From assembly GCA_032622095.1 (NCBI GenBank), contig CP136065.1:114431195-114495194 (forward strand): a stretch of DNA of 64,000 bases, given 5' to 3'. The notes under the pieces are model-generated. The model saw nothing but the letters and a program-made list of their open reading frames with translations. It was not told the DNA's origin and made no database searches. This document shows, one piece after another, positions 24,601-39,600 of the stretch (position 1 is its first letter; every line of letters begins with the position of its first letter). A program made the translations under genes and the position numbers. The DNA is from Siphonodentalium dalli. Lineage: Eukaryota; Mollusca; Scaphopoda; Gadilida; Siphonodentaliidae.

Positions 24601-27600
24601 GGCCAACATAATTTAAATCCAGATTTAAAGATTACTAAAAGCTAAGATGTAAATAAAATGCAGATATAACTGAAGTTGGAGTATATTATTTGTCTATATA
24701 AAGGCATAATAAGGTGGTATATATTGATCGTAATTCATGGTAAATATTTCTTCGCTGATCCTGACCGATCTGCAATTTTCCTTGATTGAGGGTGCTAACA
24801 AGATAGAGTGCTCTCTTGGTACACTCTTGTATGCTCTGAATGTTTTCGCGTGGATTTCTATTCTAAAAATAGCCCATAAACCTGTCCCATGAATGTCAAA
24901 AGAATTTATAAATAAAAGTGATATTAATTGATAGCTTTTCCAGACAGGTGTACTTGATTCCAATTCATATCTATTATTAAATACCCTGAAATCTATGTCA
25001 AACTTGCTGGGAAGAGATAGACCATCTCATTAACCCTTTCAGTGCCAAGTCCGATTTTTGTATCAACCCATATTTCCTTGATCATTTTTCAAATTTATTG
25101 ATTATAATAATGTGATATATTGATGGAAAGAGATTGTAATAATGTGATATATTGATGGAGAGAGCTCTTAGAGCTCTTTCCATCAATCTATCACATTATT
25201 ATAATCAATAAATTTGAAAAATGATCAAGGAAATATGGGTTGATACAAAAATCGGACTTGGCACTGAAAGGGTTAACTGCTTTCAGCTTTCCACACAGAA
25301 ATGAGAGGAGTGGACTTTATTTTACTGTCATGAACAAATTGACAGAATGCTCTTTACAACTACATGTAGCAGAGGAAATGGTCCGATAATGCTTATTTTC
25401 ATAACTGGAATCGAGGTCACGTCGGTTCAATTTTTCGGTTTATGGACACAACCAAATATGATGGAAAAATTTCCCAGTCTCTAATTTCTAGGGCATATAA
25501 AGTCAGGCTATAAGTATATTATTTAGTTATCAACCTATTTTGATCTCCAAATGGTGACAATAGACTGCAATTATTATGCTTGATTTAAAGCCTGAAGATT
25601 ATATGTTATAACTACATACACTGACTTGTTTGGTATGAGCTTTATATGCAATTGCATGACCAAGTATAAACAACAGACACAGGTGCTGACAACGTGATTA
25701 AACACAGACCATAAAACATAATGATAACAGTGAAAGAAGCAGTGCACATATCACACAACAAATACCTCTTTGATTTGTGGGGCTCCCAGGTGCAATACCT
25801 GGTGGGTCCGTCAGGTCAACCACAGTCACGTTTGACTCTGTCGACAGAGAAACAAGCCCTGATTCGACACAGTCTTCTACAGAGTAATAAGAATGTTCTA
25901 ATTTCAAGCCTTTAGATTGTTCACAAATGTCCCCAATTTGTCAAAAGACAAACTTTCAGTAACCTTAATTATCACATTTTGTCATATTCTACATTGGAGT
26001 TATGTAGAACAGTCGAGTCTTGACTATATTATTTCATGATATGTTTAGGCCACTCAAAGTCAATTTCTTGTTTCTCAGGCCAACACCATGGTCCTGAAAT
26101 GCTGGGCATGGAACATTTTTATATGTATTCGATCCCGAAATAAAAAATAAAATATAAAATCACGTGCACACATGATTTAAAAAATACTTTGGCCTGAGAA
26201 ATGGTAAATTGATTATGTGTGGCCTTAAATGAACGGATGGCCTTCATTATAGGTTATGATTTATAAATAACAGTTTCCAAATTATTAAAATTTTCTCAAA
26301 AAATATAATAGTATAGTATAATGATAGTATGAATGTGACCACAAAACACACTTTGTGTGAGCTGAGCGTTTGTTTATATACAGCATGTAAAGAGTGAGCG
26401 ATAAGCAAAACACTCAACATTGTGATTTTTTTAGGAGAGTGATTCAAGTTGACCCATACAATACTGAAATCTTGAGTGGCAAGGATTAGCGAGCGTAATA
26501 CCAGTATATTGTAAACAACTTGGTGGCAATATTAACAAAGTTCCCTTAGTGGGGTCTCCCCGGTGTTGAGTGTTTTGCTTATCGCATACACGTTACATAC
26601 TATACTGTAACATAAAATGGTTTTCTTTACTAACAAAGCGTACAAACTTGATAATAGCATATGATTTACACTATATTTATGATTGGTATAAGAACAAGGT
26701 ATGTCTATATTTTAATATTCTTTCTGTTTGTGGCGGTTTTAATGGATGTGACTCTTTTAACAGCAATACCCCACATGAAGGCCATCCATATCTTTAATTG
26801 TCTCTAATTGTTGTCCCAGAAATAGGGCAAGATGACACCCCCAAATAAAATAAATTTAGGATGAAAAATACTTCGAAAACATTGAAATAAGGTGCAAACA
26901 ACTCATTGTTCAGGAGATTTAACATATTAATCAAAAATAATAAATTAAAGACTAATTTCAAAAAGAGATTTGAAGTAACTTGAAAGAATATCTCAAAAAT
27001 ACAAAATAGATCATAATATGGAGCCAAAACTAGTTGATGCTGATAATTTGTAGTTGTAAAAATCAAACTGAAACATGACAAACATTAATAGATGAAAATT
27101 TTCAAAACAATTGTGATTTATGTGATATACTCTCAAAAACACAAAAATATAAAATTCACTTTCCCTGCATATTGGAAATTTTGAAGAAAGCATTGTGTTG
27201 AATTAATATGAAAGAAACAAATATATTGTGCATTCAAGAGATATTAATGGTATGTATCATAACATTTAACCATTTGGAATCATTCATCAATTGAGTTTGT
27301 TAGGCCAGTTTTAACAATACACACACTGGCATGGCATATAATTAACTCTCAAGTAATCATTAAATTAAAAGTGTCACTGTAGCTCAACTTGGAGAAGGGA
27401 TAATAACATTACAATCAACGATAAGGAATGATCTTAAACATTCCTGTAAATTTTCAAAACAATTCTCCAATAAACTTGGGCTGTGCACAGGGTGCGCCGA
27501 TGAATTCAAATGTGAGATCCAAGATGGCTGCTGGTGGCCAAGTTTTTAAAACAAATTTTGGTAAAAATGGATGGCTCCGATCCAGAGATTACTACGAAGA

Positions 27601-30600
27601 TCAACATAAAGTTTGGTGATGATTCGACAAGGGATGTGGCATGTAGGGTGAGCCAAAGGAAATTGTTGATGGATGCATGGATGAACACATGGACAGACAC
27701 CAACCCATGGTAATCACAGGCCCCTGAGGCTGAGGAAAATATCAGATATAGCAATTATATACTATACCAGAGACAAGGCTCACCAATCTGATATTGGTAA
27801 ATATACACCATATATCATATTCCTCATATATTCTCGAATATTTCAATGTGTCTTATCGGTCACCAAATACCCTTTATTTTGATATATAACTCAAAGAATA
27901 AAACAAAGTAAGTCAAGATTTAACATCGAAAACTTGTGAAATCTAATGACAAAAGGCGGTTGTAAGTTTGGGTGTCCAGTAGGTAGTGTTTATACACCAA
28001 TATCAATTAAGTTATTACAATCATGAATGGCGAACTTGCAAATTCTAGGTACAATATGTCAGCTTCGCTTCAATTGACTCTGTCATGTTATATATCAAAC
28101 AAAAGGAAATAAGATACACTGGGGGATATTTTGGCCGATTCGACACATTTTTTGAATTAGTGAGGCTATTAGACAGACACACAACACAAATTTCAGGTAG
28201 ATTTTCAATGTTTTTGGAACGGTATCTCGAGTTTGCTTCCTTTGATTTTGTCAATTTATATGTCAAAAGATAGATAATTTAATGGCCAACAGGAAAAAGT
28301 GATCGATATCTTGGGTGAGATGACTGATTTTGCTAATTTATAAGGGACCTGACAGTGGTATGTTTTTGCCAAAAATCAAGACTAGTGAGTTTTTTTTTTA
28401 ATTTGAAAAACTAACGCCGTTATAACCTCTGCCAGGGTACCCCGAGTCACCACACCACATTTAGCTGAAATCAGTCTGGGGGTCTGGGAGAAAAATCCGA
28501 ACAGAAAACCAGATCTAACTCTTTTTTATAGATTTGGTGTTTGTCCCCAGGGGTCTGAGATGGTAATAGTTCAAACTTGACTTTGTCAAGTTAAGCTAAA
28601 AATGATATAATATCAATTGATAGGTAAAATAAAAATACTGACATAACATGAACAGAAAACACATCTTAATCTGAGAACAAAGTATTTAATCATTGAAATA
28701 TGAACAAAATAAATAAAACAGAGTTATCTCTTAATTTCACAATGATGTTTTTCCCGACTAGACTATTCTTATGGTTTCATTACCTGAATATTTGTTGTGC
28801 CTCCTCTCCCGATTATTCGTGTGAAAGTTGTTGCCTTCTTTTGAAGCCATTTTGCTGAATTGTGACATTTCAAATGTCTAAAATAAAAATAATAAATTCA
28901 CAGTATAATTAGGTACATAATATTTATTGTAGATAATGAAGATTTGAATATGAAAACATATTTAAAAATAAACTTTTCTTTGGCATTAAACAGGGCAAAT
29001 TCATTGCTGTAAATGACAATGCCACACAATAACATGATTTTAAGAAAGACAACATAAATCTCTTCCTTATTTGAACCCTTCTCACCAAATTTGTTGGCAT
29101 AGCAAACCACAGTAATCTTCAGAAACAATAACTATGTCCCGTGAATTAAAAAAACTCATAAAATTTCCTGAATTTGAATTAGGTTTGCACATTTGGATGG
29201 AAATGCTTTTTAATATATAACACTTACTTATAAATGTACTTTTTTTTACCATATACTATAACACGAATAGTCATATGTGGCAAAATTAATATTTCTCAAG
29301 TTTATGCTTGTGAATACAGGGAGAATTGTATTTCAGTTTCCAAAGGTGTTCTTGTATTTGTCAACACATTATGGTATTCAATTTGATATTTGGTCTGATT
29401 TGTGAACAGCTATTTGTATTCTGTTTGATATTCAACATTAATGGAAATACTATTCGAATTAACATATATGTCTAATGTGAACAAACCTCATGTTTTTACT
29501 GATAACAGATGGTTTGGAGAATTTATAGCTCACATTACAATGTGCCATAAGAATAACACTTCACTGGTTGAACATTCAGAATTTATAAATATAAAATGTA
29601 AGACTGAATCTTAATAAAATATACCAACCTTATTGTCAGGTAGTTTGTCAGTAAAAGTTTTGTTTGAGGCAACTTCCTTCGTTGTCTTTTTCCTGCCAAG
29701 TGTACTTGACTTTATTCGCTGTATTTCATCTTGGGTTGCTTGATTCAAGAACTAAACAAAGAAAAAGGTATTCATATATCTGACGTTTAACCCTTTCTTT
29801 ACTAAATGGATTCTCCCATCAGGTATAAAAGAATACTATGAAATACTATTCATCAGGAGGAGTGTTCAGTATAATGGACATCTAGTATCTACATGCCATC
29901 TAATATAATTAATTTATATAGTGATACATATGTATCACATGGAGAGGTAGGAAGATAGTGGATAAGTTGGAAGATGTCGGGCCGATGGGGCTGTGACAGC
30001 CCAGCAATATACGACATTTCCCTTGTTTATGTATTACTGCTATTGTACAATTCACATGCACATATATTGAAAATAAAATTACCCTAACCTATTCATAGTA
30101 AAAGAGGAGACAGCAATTTGCAAATATAAAGGCTATAAATTTGTTACATATGGTATGATTGTTAAATGTGTCTTATATTTTGGGTGCGTTGCAGTTGTCA
30201 AGGGGTCAATTGTATTGTTGCAGCTTTATGTCAAAGTTTAATTCTTCTGTTTTATTGTTTCAATATGCCACTGATAATGCAGTGGTCGCGTATAGTCACA
30301 CTTTTGACAAAAATAATTTTGACATGATTGATCCATTTTTGGTAACTTTGTCAGTCTCAGTAGTTATGAAAATTGGAAACAACTAACTTCATGCAATCCA
30401 AAGTTTAGTCCAACAAATTAGACGATTCGGATTAAGACATATTTTAATATTTGGATATTTATGTTGTCTTAATTCCTCATCGTCTAATACAGGACGTGAA
30501 AACGTTACTTGCAACGAACCCGCAAATTCTGTTCGGCAAGGACATGCCCCTTTAAATTACATTGTTCACGTCTAATGACACAAATAAAACTATAAATAAA

Positions 30601-33600
30601 AAACACATACCTTTTGTTGGAATGTTAAATATCATGACTGAACTAACTAGCATAAATTTGTGTCACTATTAATCCATAAAATGTTATCAGAAGACAACCG
30701 ACAGAAATATTCAATCGTCTGCGCCTGTGAGCGCTCAGGATATAACTAAGTACACGCATGCGTAATAGATCAGAAATCTGGGAAAATACGCGAAATAAAC
30801 ATAATTTATTTAGGCCACACCAAACTGATTTCGCAGTTTCATTGTTCCAGACCATACAGGAACAGGCTGATTTTTATGGACATTATGGGAACTATCAGTC
30901 TGAGTAAACTCATACCTAAATATTCATTACAACATTGAATATTAGGTCTGACGGATAACATCGCTATCTCATTTCCAAGTCCTCGGGATTCCGTAATCCG
31001 ATTGATTGCGTAAATTATTTTCCGTCCAATGAAACCGCATGGGTTAATAAACAAGTGTTAGCGGGCGGAGACTCCCATAATGTCACCTCTAAATATAGTA
31101 ACAGAGTCGGTATTTCTCCGATCGAAAGCGATGCTTGCAAATACAACAGAGACAGAAAAAATGGCTTCGAAATTATATATTCGGATTAATTTGAAGGATG
31201 TGCTTGACCTGATGGATAGGCCTGCGCATGGTACCAACTTGGCCTCCCATAAATATAAATAGAACTCACTCATGTCCGTGTATTTGATTTACTTTATTGT
31301 AACATTGCAAATCAAATTATTTGTCGTAAAAAAGTCATCTGAAAGTTAAACACCGAGGAAATGACTTAATTTTATGCTTTTAAATAGTTCTAAAGCATCA
31401 TTTTTGATGACGACCTTATTTTTTGCTCTCGGATGCAGCTTTCCGGTTGATGCAGCGAGTTCATCTCCCGAAAAAGAATAGTCGCACACACGACAAATAT
31501 TATCTTCTGTAAGTTTATGTCGCGACACGGGCCATATTGCGAAGCACAACAAATAACACGTGGGGACACCTGTCAATCATCGATGTATTTTTTTAAATCC
31601 GTGACGTCATTTTGGGGAAGCTCTTCGCTGAATAGAAATGGTTTTGGCGACATTAGCTCCAGACTCTAGATTTCAAATATAGAGTCGACGTTCACCCAGA
31701 CTGGGGAACTATATACTTATCATTTTACAGAGTGAATGATTTTTGTTGACATATATATAGTAAGTATATATGTAGTAAGTGCTACATACAAATGCTAACT
31801 GGTTGTCAAGCAACATACAGAGACGTAAAGAAAGCTATAGTGGGTGGGTGGGTGTCCAGTAGGCCTTTAGTTTCAACAATTGGAAAGTTTATGCCTAACA
31901 GGTTGAATTTGTTCTGATATGCGAGTATTACAAGTGTAGTCCTATTTACTGGGAAATTTGTAGTGATGAATCGATTTGGGAAAAAGAAAAAATATATATG
32001 GTCGTCGAAATTGCTAGAAGTTTCATAGCAGACGGCTAAATGCGATTTTGGGCGCAATTTATTATCGGATGTGAATTTATTCGCCGCCACGTGGTCTCGT
32101 ATTCTATGCATATAAGAACTAGCTTCGCTTTGATAATTGAGAATGATACAGCTACGAAAATGCATACGTGTATACGAGTTCAATTCTTCTACATAATTTG
32201 TTGTTAAGGCAGGTTTTGGTTTTCCGTTTCAATAATATGTCGGCCGGTCTATTGCCAATTATGTAATTTCCAATTTTACTGAACACGGTCAGTCAACTAT
32301 TTTCGGTACGGTACCGTACGTACATACTTTAATTTATCTCCAATTAAGTCTTCCAATGTACTTACAATTACTTACCGTAGAAGACATTAACACAACTGTG
32401 TATTTGAACATTGATTTACTGTTTTCTCACTTTACTGGAAAAAGCGGAAATAATCGCAACGTACCACCATCGGAATGGCAGGATTTTTTTCCCGATGCCG
32501 ATTATAAACAGGCAAACGAAAATATTGGCCAAGTGCTGTTTCAGTTAATCTGTTCATCACTAGAAATGTGTTGCTTTTATGCCAAAATATCGAACATTTG
32601 GTCATAGTTTTCGAATTGTGAACATTTCATGGGGCAGGTGGTCGACTGGTCGTGGAATTCATCGAATACAACTGATCAACTTACCCGAAAATCCACAGCA
32701 ATATGAATATAATCCACATAAGTGACTAACAATAATAACTATTGTGCCATGCATATCATACTCTCGCCGAATCTTGACATGCGGGAAAGCTTGAAAGACC
32801 AAGCATCCGGTTAACCATAAAGCATAGATTATTACGATTTTTATAGGATATCAATTTGCATTTCAAAAATAATAAAATAATTATCCCTTCAAATTTTGTT
32901 TACTTAAGAAAAAGCATCTTTATTTTTTGTACAGAAATGTCAATGGCATAATTTTGATAAGAACACTAGTATGATGAAAATGTCAACAAAATCGGACAAA
33001 CAGACCATTATTATTGTTATTTATCAAACAAAAACCTTTGGCGCTAATATGCTATCTATAAATGACAACAATTTGACCCAGTTGATATTTCCAGATCTGC
33101 ACGGTATATCTTGATTTCACAAGTAATCAATTTGCCTGGCCTTTATTTTAGAAGCGTGACGTCATTGCATTCGTTTGTTTTCGAAAATGGTGATATGTTT
33201 TACACTCCGGGATTAAACTAACAAATCTGTAATTCTGACAACTTTTATATCACAATCTACGTGTGAACACAAAGAATACTATCTCCGCTACAGGTAAGAC
33301 TCATATATTTGTAGAAAATTTAAGAGAAAATGGTATTTTGAAGGGGTCATATCGGTGGTCACTGGTGTTGACCTGCTTCAAAATCTGTGCTAAATGGGCT
33401 TTCAGCTCTTTTATTAGACTATAAGGATTAAGATAATCGTAAATGTCCAAATATTAAAATATATCTTAATCCGAATAGTCTAATTTGTTGGACTATGCAA
33501 AGTTAGAAGACTGAACTAAACCAACGTCTAAAGCTACAAAAGAAATACTTGAAGTGCACTGCGGTGAAATCTCCAATGATTTGACGTTGTTCTAATTTGG

Positions 33601-36600
33601 CATCAGACACAAGCTCACCTTTTTACGTTCCTGTTGACTAGCTTGATTCTTCATATTGCTTTGCTCCTGATTACCAGGCATGGATATTGTGACACTATAT
33701 GGAGATTCCTTTAGGGAATGTGATGATTTGTCTGCTATGGGAGATGCCGGAGATGTGTCCATAAAATCCTCATCATTCTCTCTCTCTCGATTATCAGAAT
33801 CACCTTTATTTTTAGCACTCCTTAGTTTCCTTTTGAGAAACTTAGATTCCGGTCCATCACTAGGAAATACTGAATCAGAATCATTAGTCAATAACACTGA
33901 TTTACTGTTGCGGAAATCTGCAAAAGTCGTTTGGTGGCGGTTGTCAATACCAGCAAGTAACGTCACTGATGGCTTTTTAAAAACCCCTCTGTCGACAAGG
34001 TTTTTACTCTTGGTCTCATCATGAGAGCTCCCGGAATGGATTAAACTTGTGGACGAGGGATCATCATAGATATCCGTCCTTGACTGGTTATCCTGAACCC
34101 TTGAGTCCCGCTCAATTGTGCTTTTGAGAGTGTTTTTTGCCTGTTTCATAAATTTGCTATGAATTGGGGGATAAGCACTAATTTTGTTATCACTATCATC
34201 ATTGAAGTCCATGTTTTCTTCATGACGATTAACATTCCTGTCAGAGTAACTTGGCACAGGTTTATCCTCATTTATAGGTGTCTCTGTTCTACTTGATTTA
34301 GCTGCATTCACCCTGTAAAAAGAAGCAAGAGGTGAGGCACTCTCACTAAGCATGCAGTTTATATATAGATCATGTGCCAGTGCATTCTCTTATATATGAG
34401 TCTCCCATAGGGATTCTCGCTGCAGTCACATATATAAGAGAATGCAATGGCTTACAAGGTCAAGGTAAATATTGTTAGGCCAATGCATTCTCTTTTTTAT
34501 ATATTAGAGATGATTTACAGCCAAATAAACTGACATCAAATGATACTTGAAAGTGGTATATTACAAAATATATATGGGTAATTGTATACCTTTCCATTAT
34601 TTGTGATGTTTTTGCAATGAATTGTCTGCATTCGGTTGATACTAATTCAGGGAAATCTTGGGCCGCATCAGGTGCCAATAATAGACCCCATTCCCAATGC
34701 AAAAAAGACTTGTTTTTTTTCCCCTGACTAATTTGAAATAACTAGATGTGCAGTTGTGCACAACATGAAGATAAATTGATATGAATTTAAGAGTCCCCAT
34801 ATGGAACCTAACTGCAGAGACCACGATGTGCGTGGCCTCGTTGTGTGTGCTCTAAAGAGACTGCGATAGCTTATAAATTAGATAAACTGTGATTGTTGAC
34901 TCAGGGCGAAGTTGTCTTTCCGACTACATTTAATTGTGTGCAGTTGCGGTACGGTGAATCGCGAGTGTTCTGTTTGATGATTAATATTGATTAAAATAAT
35001 AAATATTAGCATGCCTAAACTGAAATGGGACCCGGAACACAGCTCTTCTAGCAGAGGAGTTGGAGATTAGCATCGCTGGACTGAGGAACTGAAAGTATAC
35101 CCAAAACAATGCTGTTGCTTGATAGCTTTTCGGCCATGTTTTTCTGTTTGAAGCAAGCGAGTTGCCATAACCGAAAGTACAGGTTTTTCTGCGATGACGG
35201 CAGTTTCGGTTAATAGACATAACAGAAACCGACTGAGTTTTTCGGTTACCGCACATCTCTATTATCTATGTGATGCTCCCTATGGGAGACTCGCATATAT
35301 AAGAGAATGCATTGGCACAGGGTTTTCGCAAAATTTCAGGAAGCTCTGGACAGTCATGGAAGGGTTAACCCTTTCTTGGATTATCCCACTCAGCTATTAA
35401 AATATCATTGAAACAGTCTATTATTCATCTGGAGGTGATTTCAGGTAATAAAAACAGATGATAGACGAATATCTAACACAAGTGCAGAAAGATTCATATT
35501 CTTTGGTGAGAAATGTTCAGATAATAAGTTCAATAGTCGTTTGTCAACTCCTATCAATGAGTATTTTGTAAATAAAGAGTTAATCTTAAAAGAATAGATC
35601 TGGTTTAAACTAAGTTGGAATTAAGTCAAAACTAGTAAGGCGTCATCTCAAAACTACTATCGGGATCCCGATAACTATTCCGATAACTCAAAAACTACCT
35701 TCTAACTTTCCGATAGATTCCGATAGAGCGGTCCTGATTTCCCGAAAAAATCCCGATACCGCATCTAAATATTCCGGTAACACGCTGATTTCCCGAATAT
35801 TTCCCGATAAAAGTCCGAAAGTGATACAGCGTGTTTTCGATGACTTTCCGATAACCCATTTCCGATAATTTACCATTTAATTCACGAAAATATAGGCCTA
35901 TGTCTGTTTTGATAATCGATGAATCGAGCATGTTGTTTTGTTTATATATATGTTTCTGTTTCCAGTTCTATGTGTTGTCATTACTTTTGGATTCGTCCAT
36001 AGCATCCCTCGTAAGCGCATTTTTATTGGGGGTGGACGCTTGTTTAAAAGAGTTAAAACTCTACATGTTTCAAGTATTGATTCGAAGTTATTAAATTGTC
36101 CATTAAATTATTTTTGCAATGTATACATACAGCACATATTTCCTACATGCTATGAAGAACACGTCAAAAGGAATAGTTTCATAAAGGTAGTTTCCCTTCA
36201 ACACTAGCAATAGACTGGTCCAAAGTGAACGTGAGAAAAAAATCAAATATATATTTGATAAAAATCGAATAAATTACCAAACATGTGAAATAAATGCCAT
36301 AAGATTACGATAGTTACTACAAATTGGCTTCAAATAGTTGATTTTCAATCGCAGGTAGCTTTCTTTAAACAATATTTGAGAACTATATTGTTATGCTGAT
36401 TCCTCCCCCACCTGATTTGCGTTTATTTTTTGGCGCCATCAGTGTCTAGTAAACAATTCGCGCTGCCAGGATTTCGATTCATCATTCAAGAATAAATTTG
36501 CTCTCAAAACAACGGCAAATAAATATTATTTCTCCCAGTGTATTTTGTATCAACCATACTCAATATAAAATTGACAAGATAATTCTTAAAATGCAGATAA

Positions 36601-39600
36601 CGAAATGCATTGAATCATTATTTTTGAAAATGGAGTGTCTTGCACGTGGTTCGCCTCGTCGCCTACAGTACTGACACAAGCAATTCAAATAAAACATAAC
36701 ACAAGTTTTACGCAGTCAATTCTTTAATGTTTCACATCACAATTTGGCGAATTTCCTGGAGGCTATCTAAGTGATAATGTGCAGTGAATGTGAACTTTAG
36801 TAATAACACAAGAACAAAATAATCAGCGCTAACAAAAATGTTTACCCCTCAGAGAACCTCATGCACCTAATGTTCGTACTTGACCCAGTTATGATCGCAA
36901 GATCTCTGCACATTTCGATGCCTCGATCATGATATAATATTGTCAAGTCATTTGAAAACGATGGAATGGCTATTTATGTCGATAAAAGTACTTTTGCATC
37001 GCGCACTGGAGATATCAAACTAAATAAAAGTTAGCAAGGCATCTTTTGAAAAAGATGACGAAATATACTACAAATAAATCGCATCGTGACCCAGGTGTTA
37101 CCTTGACCTTGATGATGCAATCTTGAAATTCGACACTGTCACTGTTAGAACATAATTAGGCTATGTTCAACTTAACGAAATAATCGAGTTTTGTTGTTTG
37201 CGATGTGCTGGTAAACAAAAAAATGCAGTTGCGTATTTAATTATAAATAACATCAAGTGTTCTGTCACAAATTGCAACAAACTATATATAGTATATTTGG
37301 AATATACGTACAGGCCCGATATTTTTTTAAGCTGGAGTTGTCCCATATGTTTGAAATAGTTTTTACCCGAAAATGATTTGTCTTCTTCAAGACAAGCACA
37401 ATCAAGTGACTTCATGCATGACTGCATGTAACATATATGGGCCTATACTCTGAAATGCCACATGTGTTCCCAGAAACGTAAACATGAATGACCCCAATTC
37501 CTGGAATTGGGTTAAAAAAAGAACGTACGACATCTAATATTAAGACTGCGTAATGGTATAATATCTAGATCTGTCAGTTTATTTCTAAAGCACTCTATTG
37601 TGCATGCATTAATTGTGTCATCGCGATTCGCGAATAAATACAAATATTTTGCATTTGCCATAATTGGATAGTCTATAATCTCCCTCATGCATGGAATGCG
37701 CACATCTCCAAAAATGATCAGAGAGCAGCGCCGATTATTTAAGATAGATAAGATAAATTTTATTTAAAAGTCGGAGGTATTTAACATATTACAAACACAA
37801 GCTCTGAAGATGGTGTACAACTGCATAAATATATGGGCATGATCCCTGCGACTTGATTTTGAAGATTTCCCGATGGGTGGAGGTGTATTGTCCGGGTAAA
37901 ATACCGATATTGTAGCACCCACTGATCACCACTGTTGAGGCATCTTTTGAAAGCTGTGTTTTTATTCGATTTTTAAATTTCCAGATGAAATATATATAGT
38001 ATACAATATCTCGCTGACTTATGCTGAGTACAATTAAGAAATAAATACACGGTGTAGAGGTGTGTATGGTCAAGTTGTACCACAAAAAACTGATTGTAGG
38101 ACGACGCGTAGCGGAGTCCTACAATCAGTTTTTGTGGTACAACTTGACCATACACACCGATACACCGTGTATTTATTTCTTTTGTAATACGACTGAAAGT
38201 TTATGGTCACAATTCGACTGAATAGTCAACGAAATACTGCGCTTTTTCGGTCTCAGGTGAGAAAACATTTCGTGGTGTAATTCGTATTGGGCGTACTCGA
38301 TTTCATTGCATGGAGTACTCTCGTAATGTCTTGTCTTGTTATGAAATTCCCCCGTTGACTTTTCGAGGCACCTCTTCTAGAAATAATCGTTGTGATTGGC
38401 TAAAAGATGATGTGTTTTCAGCGGCGCCCGTGCGTTTCATTTAAATTGTACAGGAAATACGATTTCGGTCATTTCTGTTTTGAACGTTGTTGGGACAACA
38501 TGAATATGATCATCGACTATGGACCATTTTCCTTACACAAAGCGATCTAAATGATCTAGTTTACTAAACTAATCTTATTCCCCTTGTGTATACTGGTGAA
38601 CAAACGCTTTCATTTTCAACTTGATTCCGAAATATCGAATATGATCGAGATTCGAATCGACGAATGCACAGCCCGGCCCCATGGATTTATTTTGTCATTT
38701 AATATACTTATTAAATAACTTTCTTTGGTCGTAACATATATCAATATACCATAACATCATTTGGACCATATTCATTGGCAACCAAACTGGTTTCAAGCGA
38801 CAAATCGCTAGAAAATTCGCAAGATTGTCAAGATGTAGCAAAATTCAAAGGGTTACGGGTGCGGGTGTACTCCGTTGATGCCCCGTTTGCGCTGAGTTAG
38901 AAAAGACGGGAAAAGTCGCGTGCAGCGATCTGAATAAACCGATTTTTTTCGTGGTATAATTGGAAAAAGTAGAATTGTACCACAAAACTGGAACGAGATA
39001 GCCATGGTAACTCGGGCCACTGGCCAATCAGGACATGGCTTTTAAGCATAGTTAGGCAGGGTCGTATTACAATTGTTGTTACTGCTGCTTTCCTGATGCT
39101 AGAGAACACATAAATCTTTGTGAAACAATGAATAATTACAAGAATTTGCAAAAGAGATGCGTGGGTGCCATAGTCGGTGCCATTTACTTCAGCAAATTGC
39201 TAGTAGCCATAGCCAAAATCGAAGACTGAACATGCACCATGTCTAACTACTAATACCAAATGTTAATACCTGTTCATATGCTCTGTAAAGTCAGCTTTCT
39301 TTCTCTTTGTCACCGAGGAATCTATGTGTTTGACTGGAACTGTAGGTTGATCTCTGAACAATATTTTTTCTGTTTGGAAGCATGCATGGTTCAAACACTC
39401 ATCGATTCCAAACCTCTCCTTTGGATCCTTTTTCAAAACATTCTGCAGAAAGAATGATGTCAAATAATGATTTCAGTACCCAGTAATGCACTCGTGAAAC
39501 ATATGCCATCAGTTTGTAATGAGTGTGATGACATTACCATGAGAGTTATTCTTCTGCAATCTTATTATGAGTGTCACAAATTATCAACAAGTAACATATG

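Noticed and set aside
24694-24963. 89-codon minus-strand frame as an additional CDKL5 exon
   Set aside because: No acceptor and donor pair gives phase 1 at both ends, which is required between exons 10 and 12, and there is no similarity to the CDKL5 tail.
26794-27193. Hydrophobic Phe/Leu-rich frames as membrane proteins
   Set aside because: Such translations are typical of AT-rich noncoding DNA. No start context, splice sites or family resemblance were found.
31806-32183. 125-codon minus-strand frame
   Set aside because: It lies in the hairpin-bounded 3.1-kb element, shows no motif and has a phenylalanine run from poly-T. I could not support a product.
33680-34024. 114-codon plus-strand frame
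   Set aside because: It is the antisense shadow of CDKL5 exon 8, which has splice sites, phase fit and human similarity on the minus strand.
37735-37790. 3' tail of a non-LTR retrotransposon (GATAGATAAGATAAATTTTA)
   Set aside because: It is only a short word, with no adjoining reverse transcriptase frame or target duplication.
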